64,000 nt of DNA from Chitinophaga sp. LS1 (lineage in GTDB: Bacteria > Bacteroidota > Bacteroidia > Chitinophagales > Chitinophagaceae), in contig NZ_CP128362.1 of assembly GCF_034274695.1 (NCBI RefSeq), positions 2,666,001 through 2,730,000 of the forward strand, in the 5' to 3' direction. Within the stretch, counting starts at the first letter, position 1; every line of letters begins with the position of its first letter. Positions 26,548 to 35,115 of this stretch are shown piece after piece. The notes beneath the pieces are model-generated. The model had not been told where the DNA came from. It ran no database searches and was given only the letters and a program-made list of their open reading frames with translations. Position numbers and translations under genes: made by a program.

Positions 26548-29500
26548 ATGAAAAATGGATTCTCAGGGAATATAGCAAAGGCTTTTATACAGTCGAAATT
26601 AACGATACTGCTGATGATCGCCTTTTTGTTGATTGGCGGTTACAGTACTTTTTTAATTCCTCGTGAAGAAGAGCCACAGATAAAGGTACCAATGGCCGAT
26701 ATCTTTATTGGTTATCCTGGAGCATCACCCAAAGATGTGGAAACGAAAGTGGCTATTCCGGTGGAAAAAATGGTCTCCAACATTAAAGGAGTGGAATATG
26801 TGTATTCCACTTCAATGCAGGGACAAGCGATGTTGGTAGTACAGTTTAATGTAGGGGAAGATGTGGAGCGCTCATTGGTGAAATTATACAGTGAGCTTAT
26901 GAAAAATATGGATAGGATGCCACAGGGGGTTACGCTGCCTCTGATTAAAACCAGGGCGATAGATGATGTGCCGGTATTAGGTTTAACCCTATGGAGTGAT
27001 AAATATGATGATTACCAGTTGAAACAGATTGGACAGGAGCTGGCGAATGAGGTGAAAAAGATAAATGACGTTTCGGATGTCAATATTATTGGTGGGCGAA
27101 ACAGCGAGGTGAAAGTTTTGCTGGATAAGAATAGAATGGCAGAAAACCATGTAGATTTTTTATCTGTCAGCAAACAGGTGCAGGCAAGTAATGTGCAGTT
27201 GGCAGGTGGTACGTTGCTTCAAAAGGATACGGCGTTTTCAGTTGAAACAGGAAATTTTCTGACTTCTTCAGATGATGTGGGTAATCTGGTAGTGGGTATT
27301 AATCAACAGCACCCCGTTTATCTAAAGGAGATTGCAACAGTGGTAGAAGATGCAGAAACGCCCAGACAGTATGTATTGTTTGGTTATGGGAGTGCAGATG
27401 CTGCAAACGCAAACGCTCATACATTCAAATCCAATTACCCGGCCGTTACGCTTTCCATTGCCAAGAAAAAAGGTGCAGATGCCATGCAATTATCAGAACA
27501 GATCCTGAGCAAGGTGAAACATCTGGAGAAGGGGCTGCTTCCTGGTGATGTACATTTAACTGTTACCCGGAACTACGGGGAAAGTGCGTCGGATAAAGTA
27601 GGCGAATTGCTGTTCCACTTGTTTATCGCTATTGTAGTGGTTACTGTGTTTGTGATGCTGGCGATGGGATGGCGTGGTGGTCTGGTCGTGTTTTTGTCAG
27701 TACCTGTCACCTTTGCACTTACCTTGTTCGCCTACTATTTTATGCACTACACGCTTAACAGGATCACCTTGTTCGCGTTAGTGTTTATAACAGGTATTGT
27801 GGTGGATGATTCTATCATTATAGCAGAGAACATGCACCGTCACTTTAAAATGAAAAAGTTACCACCATTACAGGCCGCCATTTATGCCATTAATGAGGTG
27901 GGCAATCCAACGATACTGGCTACTTTTACGGTGATTGCAGCAGTACTGCCAATGGCTTTTGTATCCGGTATGATGGGACCATATATGAGCCCTATGCCTA
28001 TAGGAGCCTCTATTGCCATGATACTATCACTGATCGTTGCACTTACATTAACACCTTATCTGGGATATATTTTCCTGCGTGAGAAAGAAAAACATGGTGT
28101 GGTGCATGAAGATAGCAATGCACCATTACTGGAATCAACCCGTATCTATAAAATATATCGTTCCTTTATTAATCCTTTACTGGAAACCCGCTGGAAACGC
28201 TGGACGTTCATACTAAGTATAGTGGTGATTCTGTTCGCTTCACTGTCTATGTTTTATACTAAAGCCGTTGCGGTAAAAATGCTGCCTTTTGATAATAAGA
28301 ACGAGTTCCAGGTAGTGATAGATATGCCGGAAGGTACGACGCTTGAAAAAACGCAGGCTGCAGCGAAAGATATTGCCAGCTATGTTGCACACCAGCCTAT
28401 GGTTAAAAATTATCAGACCTATATCGGGACTTCAGCCCCAATCAGTTTTAATGGACTGGTAAGGCACTACGATTTGCGCCGTGGTGATAATGTGGCTGAT
28501 ATACAGATTAACCTGGTAGATAAAAAGAACAGGAGTATCCAGAGCCATGATATTGCTAAAGAAATGCGTGGAGCCGTACAATCTATCGCCAGGAAATATA
28601 ATGCCAATGTGAAGGTGGTGGAAGTGCCGCCAGGACCTCCGGTATTATCAACTCTAGTTGCAGAAATTTATGGGCCTGATTATAATGAGCAGATCAGAAT
28701 CGCCGGCGAGGTAAAAAAAATACTTGGCACCACCAATGATGTGGTAGATGTGGACTGGATGACAGAAGCAGACCAGCCGGAGTATCATTTAGAAGTTGAT
28801 AAAGAAAAGGCAATGCGTTATGGCATAGCTACCGGGCAGGTTGCCGCAACAGTTAATGCTGCATTGTCTGGCATGTCTGCAGGAAATATATCTCAGCCGG
28901 CGGCATTTGTTCAAACAGGCATAAAGCTGCAATTGAGTGATCCTGATAAGAGCAATATAGACGATGTACTAAACCTGAAAGTTATAGGCATGCAGGGCAA
29001 TGCCGTACCGATAAGGGATCTCGTAAATGTTACCCGTCAATTAAAACCCAAAAGTATTTACCGCAAAAATCAGAAGGAAGTGGTGTATGTGCTGGCAGAT
29101 ATGGCGGGGGATTTAGAGAGCCCATCTTATGCCATATCAGATGTATCAGATCATTTAAAAAGCATCAGGTTGCCTAAGGGATTTTCTCTAAAAGAGGAAT
29201 ATACTCATCAGCCGGAACTGGAAGATAACTACAGCCTGAAATGGGATGGAGAGTGGCAGATCACTTTTGAAGTTTTTCGTGATCTGGGTATTGCTTTCGC
29301 TGTGGTGATCATCATGATCTATATTTTGATTGTTGGATGGTTTCAGAATTTTACTGTACCCTTAGTGATGCTTGCTGCTATCCCGTTGTCATTAATTGGG
29401 ATTGTATTGGGGCATTGGATGATGCATGCATATTTCACGGCCACCTCTATGATCGGTTTTATTGCATTGGCGGGTGTCATGGTGCGAAATTCCATACTAC

Positions 29501-29766
29501 TTATTGACTTCGTAAATATCCGGCTGAAAGAAGGGATCCCTTTAAAGCGGGCAATTATTGAAGCAGGTGCTGTACGTACCACTCCGATATTACTGACGGC
29601 AGGAGCGGTGGCGCTGGGAGCGGTCATCATTTTGTTTGACCCGATCTTCCAGGGATTAGCCATATCGTTAATGGGCGGGACAATTACGTCTACTTTCCTG
29701 ACATTAATCGTAGTGCCATTATTATACTTTAAGATGATGCGTAAAAAAAACTTAAAATCTGAATGA
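26548..29766 (+). CDS. RND-family efflux permease (1072 aa)
   Basis: Full-length AcrB-fold pump with twelve membrane helices and two large periplasmic loops. Family marks include the N-terminal IPREEEPQIKVPMADIFI, the helix-4 region ALVFITGIVVDDSIIIAENM (acidic pair in the proton relay) and the C-terminal GFIALAGVMVRNSILLIDF. The start REEEPQ and the VDDSI motif resemble the HAE-type subgroup rather than heavy-metal CusA pumps, since no CusA Met triad is evident. The genomic company (DUF2892, rhodanese, redox regulator) suggests export of a redox- or sulfur-linked toxic compound, which is inference. The stop overlaps the next small gene by 4 bp. Confidence 0.9.
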   Translation: MKNGFSGNIAKAFIQSKLTILLMIAFLLIGGYSTFLIPREEEPQIKVPMADIFIGYPGASPKDVETKVAIPVEKMVSNIKGVEYVYSTSMQGQAMLVVQFNVGEDVERSLVKLYSELMKNMDRMPQGVTLPLIKTRAIDDVPVLGLTLWSDKYDDYQLKQIGQELANEVKKINDVSDVNIIGGRNSEVKVLLDKNRMAENHVDFLSVSKQVQASNVQLAGGTLLQKDTAFSVETGNFLTSSDDVGNLVVGINQQHPVYLKEIATVVEDAETPRQYVLFGYGSADAANANAHTFKSNYPAVTLSIAKKKGADAMQLSEQILSKVKHLEKGLLPGDVHLTVTRNYGESASDKVGELLFHLFIAIVVVTVFVMLAMGWRGGLVVFLSVPVTFALTLFAYYFMHYTLNRITLFALVFITGIVVDDSIIIAENMHRHFKMKKLPPLQAAIYAINEVGNPTILATFTVIAAVLPMAFVSGMMGPYMSPMPIGASIAMILSLIVALTLTPYLGYIFLREKEKHGVVHEDSNAPLLESTRIYKIYRSFINPLLETRWKRWTFILSIVVILFASLSMFYTKAVAVKMLPFDNKNEFQVVIDMPEGTTLEKTQAAAKDIASYVAHQPMVKNYQTYIGTSAPISFNGLVRHYDLRRGDNVADIQINLVDKKNRSIQSHDIAKEMRGAVQSIARKYNANVKVVEVPPGPPVLSTLVAEIYGPDYNEQIRIAGEVKKILGTTNDVVDVDWMTEADQPEYHLEVDKEKAMRYGIATGQVAATVNAALSGMSAGNISQPAAFVQTGIKLQLSDPDKSNIDDVLNLKVIGMQGNAVPIRDLVNVTRQLKPKSIYRKNQKEVVYVLADMAGDLESPSYAISDVSDHLKSIRLPKGFSLKEEYTHQPELEDNYSLKWDGEWQITFEVFRDLGIAFAVVIIMIYILIVGWFQNFTVPLVMLAAIPLSLIGIVLGHWMMHAYFTATSMIGFIALAGVMVRNSILLIDFVNIRLKEGIPLKRAIIEAGAVRTTPILLTAGAVALGAVIILFDPIFQGLAISLMGGTITSTFLTLIVVPLLYFKMMRKKNLKSE

Positions 29767-30071
29767 TGAAATTATTTGTAGTAACCTCTTTGAAAGAGTA
29801 CCTGGGGGATATATCCAAAATATTTAATCAGGCCAATATTCATGTTTTCAGCACTGTTGATATTGTTGGTCATAAACAGGATAAACCTCCTGATCTTCTG
29901 GATGACTGGTTTGCCAGTGGTGGTGAAGATATTGATTCAATGATGATCTTCTCTTTTACGAGCGAAGCCGGAGCCGATCATGGAATGAAGCTTATCGTTG
30001 ATTATAATAAAAATCTTAAAGAAAACTTTCCGGTTAGAGCATTCGTTTTGCCCGTTGAAAGATCTGTTTAA
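29763..30071 (+). CDS. Small PII-like/DUF3240-type protein (102 aa)
   Basis: Compact alpha/beta protein: KLFVVTSLKEYLGDISKIF, NIHVFSTVDIVG, a loop (DDWFASGGEDIDSMMIFSF), then LIVDYNKNL and VRAFVLPVERSV. The beta-alpha-beta-beta-alpha-beta order is that of the ferredoxin-like PII fold, and such small proteins are repeatedly placed next to RND pumps, where they may sense a ligand and gate the pump. The T-loop-like segment GGEDIDS is short. It is translationally coupled to the pump (4-bp overlap). Exact family name is uncertain. Confidence 0.55.
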   Translation: MMKLFVVTSLKEYLGDISKIFNQANIHVFSTVDIVGHKQDKPPDLLDDWFASGGEDIDSMMIFSFTSEAGADHGMKLIVDYNKNLKENFPVRAFVLPVERSV

Positions 30072-30089
30072 TTATACAATTATTAAAAA

Positions 30090-30278
30090 ATGATAGAAAG
30101 AATAGTCCGTGTAGTTGCCGGCACGTTTTTCCTGACAAGTATAACATTAGCTTATACTTTAAATACCAACTGGCTATGGTTAGGTGTTTTCGTAGGCCTC
30201 AACTTATTACAATCTGCATTCACTGGCTTTTGCCCGCTGGAGAAGATTTTAAAAGCTCTGGGTGTCAACAACCAATAA
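30090..30278 (+). CDS. DUF2892 (YgaP-TM-like) small membrane protein (62 aa)
   Basis: Starts with the amphipathic [12 protein letters not shown] and has two membrane helices, then the hallmark [12 protein letters not shown] at the C-terminus. In YgaP-type proteins this unit is fused to a rhodanese; here the rhodanese is the next separate gene, so the two probably work together at the membrane. The Cys in the FCPL motif could face the cytoplasm as a sulfur acceptor. The gene lies 18 bp after the PII-like gene. Confidence 0.85.
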   Translation: MIERIVRVVAGTFFLTSITLAYTLNTNWLWLGVFVGLNLLQSAFTGFCPLEKILKALGVNNQ

Positions 30279-30328
30279 TAGTAGAATGTAACGGGTATAA
30301 CAAAAGTGTTTTCATTAAAACTGGTTTT

Positions 30329-30643
30329 ATGGATTTTTTCAAACAATTATTTAGTGGTTTTCCAGCAATTGATCTGGGGAAAATTATTAAAGATGGTGCG
30401 TTTTTAGTGGACGTACGTACTGCTGCAGAATTTGCCAATGGGCATGTGAAGGGTTCGGTAAATATACCCCTGGATCAGATAGCTTCGCAGCTTTCCAGAT
30501 TTAAGGATAAAAAAAGCATCGTTGTATTTTGTCAAAGCGGTGGCAGAAGCAGTCAGGCTAAGTCTATTCTGGAAAAGAATGGATTTAGCCAGGTGATCAA
30601 TGGCGGGAGCTGGAATAATGTTGCTAAATATTGCCAGGCATAA
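30329..30643 (+). CDS. Single-domain rhodanese (sulfurtransferase, 104 aa)
   Basis: One rhodanese domain: FLVDVRTAAEFANGHVKGSVNIPL, then the active-site loop VVFCQSGGRSSQAKS with catalytic Cys near residue 71 and the CxxGxR pattern, and GGSWNN at the end. It transfers persulfide sulfur. The ATG at 30329 is chosen; the frame is open to 30176, but the added residues read across the DUF2892 gene and are out of family. No signal peptide, so cytosolic. The preceding DUF2892 gene supplies the membrane part of a split YgaP-like pair. Confidence 0.9.
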   Translation: MDFFKQLFSGFPAIDLGKIIKDGAFLVDVRTAAEFANGHVKGSVNIPLDQIASQLSRFKDKKSIVVFCQSGGRSSQAKSILEKNGFSQVINGGSWNNVAKYCQA

Positions 30644-30727
30644 TAAGCACAGTAGAAAAGTTCAACAGATGCACTATTCAGAGAATACAATGTTCCGGAT
30701 TAACGCATTTCTGTTAACTTTAGGTGT

Positions 30728-31360
30728 ATGAATGAGTCAGCCCGTTTAGATTTTGTATTTGAACCTGCCTTAATGGAAGAGATTAAGGAGTTTGGTGAAC
30801 TGCGATCATTTAAAGATGGAGATATTATCATAGATTATGGTAAATATATCCGTATGATGCCACTTGTTGTCAAAGGTTCCTTAAAGGTCCTTAAAAGGAA
30901 CGATAACGGCAATGAAATACTATTGTACTATCTATCCAGTAGTGAGACTTGCTCAATGGCCTACAGCTGTTGCCTTGAAGAGAAGAAGAGTGAGGTTAAA
31001 GCTATTGCTGAAGGCGATCTGGTGATCATTGCGATCCCGCATAATAAACTGGATGAATGGCTTTGCAAATATCCAAGCTGGAAAAATTACATTCTGCGGA
31101 GCTTTAACGAACGGTTTTCCGAACTCTTAAAATCTATTGAAAGCATTGCATTCCTTAAGCTTGATGAACGGCTGATTGCTTACCTGAAAGAAAAGAAGCG
31201 GCTCTCTGGCTCAAACGTTATCAAAGCTTCCCATTATCAGATAGCGGACGAACTTGCCACATCCAGAGTGGTTGTATCCCGGTTACTTAAACTACTGGAA
31301 AATGATGGCAAGGTATTATTGTACCGTAATGAAATAAAATTATTACAGGAGTTTAACTGA
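30728..31360 (+). CDS. Crp/Fnr-family transcription regulator with Cys cluster (210 aa)
   Basis: N-terminal cNMP-type beta-roll (FKDGDIIIDYGKYIRMMPLVVKG, given as its two ends) and C-terminal winged helix-turn-helix (SHYQIADELATSRVVVSRLLK). The sensor domain contains Cys75, Cys81 and Cys82 (ETCSMAYSCC), a pattern common in Bacteroidota Crp homologues and a plausible thiol, metal or persulfide sensor. The Arg/Glu cAMP pocket is not evident. It ends the accessory gene run and is the likely local regulator, through sites such as the palindromes at 24021 and 18193. The start codon is almost at the predicted mRNA end. Confidence 0.85.
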   Translation: MNESARLDFVFEPALMEEIKEFGELRSFKDGDIIIDYGKYIRMMPLVVKGSLKVLKRNDNGNEILLYYLSSSETCSMAYSCCLEEKKSEVKAIAEGDLVIIAIPHNKLDEWLCKYPSWKNYILRSFNERFSELLKSIESIAFLKLDERLIAYLKEKKRLSGSNVIKASHYQIADELATSRVVVSRLLKLLENDGKVLLYRNEIKLLQEFN

Positions 31361-31388
31361 GTATTACCGGATTTTCGATTTTATAGCA

Positions 31389-31482
31389 TCATCCAATGCG
31401 TTTCTTTACATAGCAGGTTCCCGCGTCACAGCAGGTAGTATTGATCATTGCCTGGACAATGATCATAGATCCCAGGTTGAAG
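31389..31482 (-). pseudogene. C-terminal remnant of a Cys-rich small membrane protein
   Basis: The minus strand reads LGSMIIVQAMINTTCCDAGTC and then a short basic end and stop. It matches the helix and CC-x-x-C tail of the intact gene at 17950-18141 (IIQALVNTTCCDSC), with a shared 19-bp DNA block. The N-terminal helix is missing. It is more diverged than the 417-bp repeat, so it is an older relic. Confidence 0.7.
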
Positions 31483-31539
31483 GGCCTTTCAAAACCACCC
31501 TTGCCCTTGGCTTTGATTCCTTATGTATGTAAGTAAATT

Positions 31540-31779
31540 GCAGGAATTCGTCTTGAATGATCAATTTTCCTTTGAATAATTCAAAGTACGCTTCAGGGGC
31601 ATTTAATTTTGCTTTGTTAGAAGGACGTTCAAGGTTAAGATAGACGGGTTCGGGAGAAAAAGATGTTGCATTTCTTCCGCTAATGTTGTTTTCCCGATTT
31701 GTCTTGGTCCTAAAACAGCAACTGCGGGAAATTCTTCCAGGAACAGATGTATTTCGGACTGTGCATTACACATTATCAT
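31540..31779 (-). pseudogene. N-terminal fragment A of an AAA/DUF4143-type ATPase
   Basis: From an ATG at 31779 the minus strand reads FPAVAVLGPRQIGKTTLAEE, a Walker A of the AVxGPRQxGKTTL type. After a one-base frameshift it continues PVYLNLERPSNKAKL and FELFKGKLIIQDE, the usual region up to Walker B. The homology stops near 31540 and the rest of the gene is absent here. The next portion of the same protein type is found on the plus strand at 35821-36015. Confidence 0.75.
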
Positions 31780-31782
31780 CCT

Positions 31783-31994
31783 TGCAGTTTTAATGCTAAA
31801 TTTTCGATTGGCAAGGAAATAATTGTGTATTAACTAAGTTAATGTTTTGTTTTTCAGTCATTTAGTTGAAATTCCAAATGATTTTTCAATTCACATTTAT
31901 GACTTCCATTCGATGGTAAGGTCTTTGACTTCTGCATCAACTGTGCGCCCTGGATCTCCGTAAAAACAGGTTATGGGTACCAGCTTCAACAGCT
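31783..31994. other. Degenerate intergenic stretch
   Basis: About 210 bp between the ATPase fragment and the ADP-ribosylglycohydrolase gene. A short leftward reading frame ending at 31897 (GDPGRTVDAEVKDLTIEW) has coding-like composition and may be the tail of a lost gene. No promoter or terminator was recognised. Confidence 0.3.
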
Positions 31995-32885
31995 TTACGG
32001 ATGGCAATAATAGAGCATTTTCCGCGGAAAAATTGCTTCTACCTGCATATCAATCTTACGAAGATAATCGGCTCCATATGTTCCATTCTCCAATCCATTC
32101 TTCAATGTTTCCGGCACATAATCGTCGAGAACAGTACAACGGGAGGCAATAATTGCGGCTATTGCACACACTGTATCTGTATCCGAATTCTCTATTTGGT
32201 TTACCACATTCAAAAATACATCTGCCATCGTTTTTGCATTCTTCAATGCAGAGAGGGCTTGTGTCACTATCCTCATTGCATTTCCGGGATCATTTTCAAT
32301 GCCATTTTGTTCCCATCCTTCGCCTAACTGCGCAGTTAAAAACGCCTCCAATTGCTGGTGAGTACCTCCGTGATGCAAAAAATGCACAGACAGTGCTACT
32401 GCCAATGCAGATGTAGTCCCTGCGAGGTTATTATGTGTTATACGGCCCTGTAGCAGTGTCAGTCGTTTCACTTCTTCAATATCTTCAATCACACCAAAAA
32501 CACCTGCGCGCATTGCTGCACCGCTGGTGGTTCTGCTGGAAGGTGCAAGCTGGCTCACAAACTCTGCCGGAGTTTTGCACTCTGCTAATAGTTTTTGCAT
32601 GTGTCTTGAATATCCTACGTGAGGATCACGTTTGAATGTATGCAGCCAGGCGCTTACAAATTCCTCTGCTGTAATATCAAAAGATTGCTTTGCGAGTAGC
32701 AGTTCCATATTTGCCAGTGACATCTGTGTATCATCTGTATAATCGCCCTTTTTATAAGCTGTCAGTTTAGGATGCTCCGCATGTACGAGGTCAGATAGGT
32801 CGGCATTGGTAGCGTGGGGCAGGTATTCATATTTCATGCCATAGCTGTCGCCCAGCGCCATGGTATAGAGAAAGGATGCATGCAT
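31995..32885 (-). CDS. ADP-ribosylglycohydrolase (DraG/ARH family, 296 aa)
   Basis: All-alpha hydrolase that removes ADP-ribose from proteins or small molecules. The metal sites are visible: GDSYGMKYEY at the N-terminus, DDTQMS (about residue 51) and SDTDTVCAIA (about residue 235). Length matches the family. The last 140 residues lie in the 417-bp repeat shared with the fragment at 19522-19938. A -7-like element on the minus strand (TACTTTTG, 32942-32935) lies about 50 bp upstream. The tail YCHP differs from the other copy, which stops after KMLY, so the original 3' end is uncertain. Confidence 0.88.
   Translation of the reverse strand: MHASFLYTMALGDSYGMKYEYLPHATNADLSDLVHAEHPKLTAYKKGDYTDDTQMSLANMELLLAKQSFDITAEEFVSAWLHTFKRDPHVGYSRHMQKLLAECKTPAEFVSQLAPSSRTTSGAAMRAGVFGVIEDIEEVKRLTLLQGRITHNNLAGTTSALAVALSVHFLHHGGTHQQLEAFLTAQLGEGWEQNGIENDPGNAMRIVTQALSALKNAKTMADVFLNVVNQIENSDTDTVCAIAAIIASRCTVLDDYVPETLKNGLENGTYGADYLRKIDMQVEAIFPRKMLYYCHP
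32009..32425. repeat. 417-bp direct repeat, right copy
   Basis: Matches 19522-19938 in the same orientation with about nine transitions and no gaps. It lies wholly inside the intact ADP-ribosylglycohydrolase gene, covering its 3' half. Confidence 0.9.
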
Positions 32886-33070
32886 ATAGTCAGATGTATA
32901 TTTCCCTCTTACATGGAAAGGGTTGATTACTTTCCAAAAGTAAAATATTTTCAGGTATCCGAAATGATTTTAAATGGTGGTGGTTTTTTGTATTGACCAT
33001 TACGATAAGTATATATTTTGATTGAGGCATAGGGGGCTTTTGAAAAATGGATTTGCATGTTCAAAACTTA

Positions 33071-33118
33071 ATAAGAAAGGAACCGTCTTATAAATAAATT
33101 AGACGGTTTCTTTCTTAT
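33071..33118 (-). terminator. Long hairpin terminator after the LtaS-like gene
   Basis: An 18-bp stem with a single G-T wobble (arms 33071-33088 and 33101-33118, 12-nt loop) with A/T-rich outer ends. It lies about 48 bp beyond the stop of the leftward gene. Confidence 0.65.
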
Positions 33119-33119
33119 G

Positions 33120-33170
33120 ACAGGGAAGGAGACAGATGTCGAACTATTGGATAGAGGACTTTCAATTATT
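33120..33170. repeat. 51-bp imperfect direct repeat, left copy
   Basis: About 82% identical (42 of 51) to 35286-35336 in the same orientation; the first 14 bp (ACAGGGAAGGAGAC) are identical. The pair brackets the LtaS-like gene; this copy overlaps its stop codon. Confidence 0.6.
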
Positions 33171-35115
33171 CTTTCATACCCCCCGTCTTATATAAATAGT
33201 AAGCCGTTTGATAAGTGGCAATTGTCTTTTTTATTAGCTGTCTATCAGCAGGGATTGATAGTAAATCATCTGTTTGTTTATCCAGTTTAAATACGCCTAC
33301 CTGTTGTTGCGGACTTAAAACAGCCAGGGTATCATGTTGAAGATACCCCAGTTTTTGATAAGTAGCTAGCCATGCTCTGGATTGATATGTTGGTAACAAA
33401 ACATCCTGTCCGTACCAGCTTGTCTCATATTGCCAGTGTAGTAAACCTAATAATGTGGGGAAAAGATCAATTTGTGAACACTGCTGACTGATGGTTTTTA
33501 ACGTATCGTTTTTAAGATTATAAACAAGACAGGGAATATGATATTTTGAAACGTTGATCTCGTTCTTGCCCGCACTGCTGGCGCAATGATCGGCAACGAA
33601 TATGATCACTGTATTGTTAAACCATGGCTTAGACTGTATCTTTTTTAAAAATTCACCAATGGCATAATCTGTGTATTTGACTGCTCCCTCACGACCGGAA
33701 CCGGATGGGATATCAATCTTTCCGGATGGGTAAGTAAAGGGCCTGTGGTTGGAGGTGGTCATTACAAAATCAAAAAACGGCCGTTGGTGGCTGTATTGTG
33801 TATCTGCATGGCGTATGACTGCATCATACAGGTCTTCATCGCAAATACCCCAGGCATTCTTAAAGTGAATAGCTTGTGCGGGAATAGTTGTGCGGGTGGT
33901 AGCTAATCGTTCATTAGGTAGTAGCCGTTCGCCATTATCAGTAATGTCAAATCCATTATTTCCGAAGAAGTTATTCATATTGTCGAAGAACCCATCGCCT
34001 CCATAAAAAAAGGTAGTGGAATACCCGGCTTTTCTGAAAATTGAGCCTACAGTATGCAGATGGACATTGTCTTTCCTCCTTACGATACTGTTGCCCGGTG
34101 TAGGAGGTACGCATAAGGATAGGGCCTCCATTCCCCTAACGGTACGTGTACCGGTAGCATACATATTGGTAAATAAGACAGCACAATTGGCCAGCGAGTC
34201 GAGTATAGGAGTAATGTGTTGATCATTACCAAAATGGTGCATATACTCTGCGCTGAAACTTTCGATCGTCACCAATATTACATTGGGGCGTACGGCCTGA
34301 CCGGGGTTTGTGACGATTCTGCGTAAACTATTGTTGCCATTGACAAACTGGATTAATGGCTCCTGCAACTGTTTTTGGGTTATTGCAAAAGCTTCACTTT
34401 CTTCTTCTTTTGCATAGAAGTCGTAATAATTCAGTTCGTTATTTTTGAATGCCGCAAAGAATGAAAAGATACCGGCCTTAGAGAGTTCGTTCTGATAACG
34501 GTTATTGCCGCTATCAGCCCAGGAATTGGATACAAGGAAGTAACCCGCCAGAGTGAACGTTAACACCGAACCTGTTAATAAAAATCTCTTTTTAAGTGGC
34601 GTATCGGATTGAAAACTTTGAAGGAAGATCTTCTTTTTATAAAATATAAAAAATACCAGCGATGTAAGCAGGACCATGCTGCTGATGAGCCAGGGTAAAG
34701 GGTAAGATTGATTAATGTTATTAATTACCTCGAATGTGTATATCAGATAGTCGACTGCAATGAAATTGAACCGGCTTTCAAATTCGTCCCAAAATGCCAG
34801 TTCTGCAAAGAAGGAGAACATGACTATTAGCACTACAATATAAAAACAGGTAAAGGTGATAATACGGTTCACAAGGGTATTGTTCCATTTTTGTGGCAAC
34901 AATAATAAGTACAGCGAATAGGCGGCACTAAAAAATAAGGCTACCATGGTATCAAAAACAAGTCCTTTTGCATAAATATTTAATATTGCTGGCAATGTAA
35001 TACTTGCTTTCTGCCAGGCCAGTACTAAAAATATTGTTCTTATTAAAAAAGAAACAAGCAAGAAGAAAATTAAAAAATTAATCAGTACGGAATATCGTGT
35101 CTTACGTGAGTTCAT
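33166..35115 (-). CDS. LtaS-like sulfatase-fold membrane phosphotransferase (649 aa)
   Basis: Five N-terminal membrane helices (about residues 10-205) and an extracytoplasmic alkaline-phosphatase/sulfatase domain. Visible site residues: VTIESFSAEYM (metal Glu), GTRTVRGMEAL with the likely catalytic Thr, and VADHCAS with the Asp-His metal pair. Bacteroidota lack lipoteichoic acid, so members of this group probably transfer phosphoglycerol or phosphoethanolamine head groups to envelope glycans or lipids. The gene stands alone, flanked by 51-bp direct repeats and a strong terminator. Confidence 0.85.
   Translation of the reverse strand: MNSRKTRYSVLINFLIFFLLVSFLIRTIFLVLAWQKASITLPAILNIYAKGLVFDTMVALFFSAAYSLYLLLLPQKWNNTLVNRIITFTCFYIVVLIVMFSFFAELAFWDEFESRFNFIAVDYLIYTFEVINNINQSYPLPWLISSMVLLTSLVFFIFYKKKIFLQSFQSDTPLKKRFLLTGSVLTFTLAGYFLVSNSWADSGNNRYQNELSKAGIFSFFAAFKNNELNYYDFYAKEEESEAFAITQKQLQEPLIQFVNGNNSLRRIVTNPGQAVRPNVILVTIESFSAEYMHHFGNDQHITPILDSLANCAVLFTNMYATGTRTVRGMEALSLCVPPTPGNSIVRRKDNVHLHTVGSIFRKAGYSTTFFYGGDGFFDNMNNFFGNNGFDITDNGERLLPNERLATTRTTIPAQAIHFKNAWGICDEDLYDAVIRHADTQYSHQRPFFDFVMTTSNHRPFTYPSGKIDIPSGSGREGAVKYTDYAIGEFLKKIQSKPWFNNTVIIFVADHCASSAGKNEINVSKYHIPCLVYNLKNDTLKTISQQCSQIDLFPTLLGLLHWQYETSWYGQDVLLPTYQSRAWLATYQKLGYLQHDTLAVLSPQQQVGVFKLDKQTDDLLSIPADRQLIKKTIATYQTAYYLYKTGGMKE

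Noticed and set aside
19520..32425. The bracketed unit as a classic integrase-driven island or composite transposon
   Set aside because: No integrase, transposase, terminal inverted repeats or tRNA end is seen; the repeats are gene pieces far longer than normal att sites.
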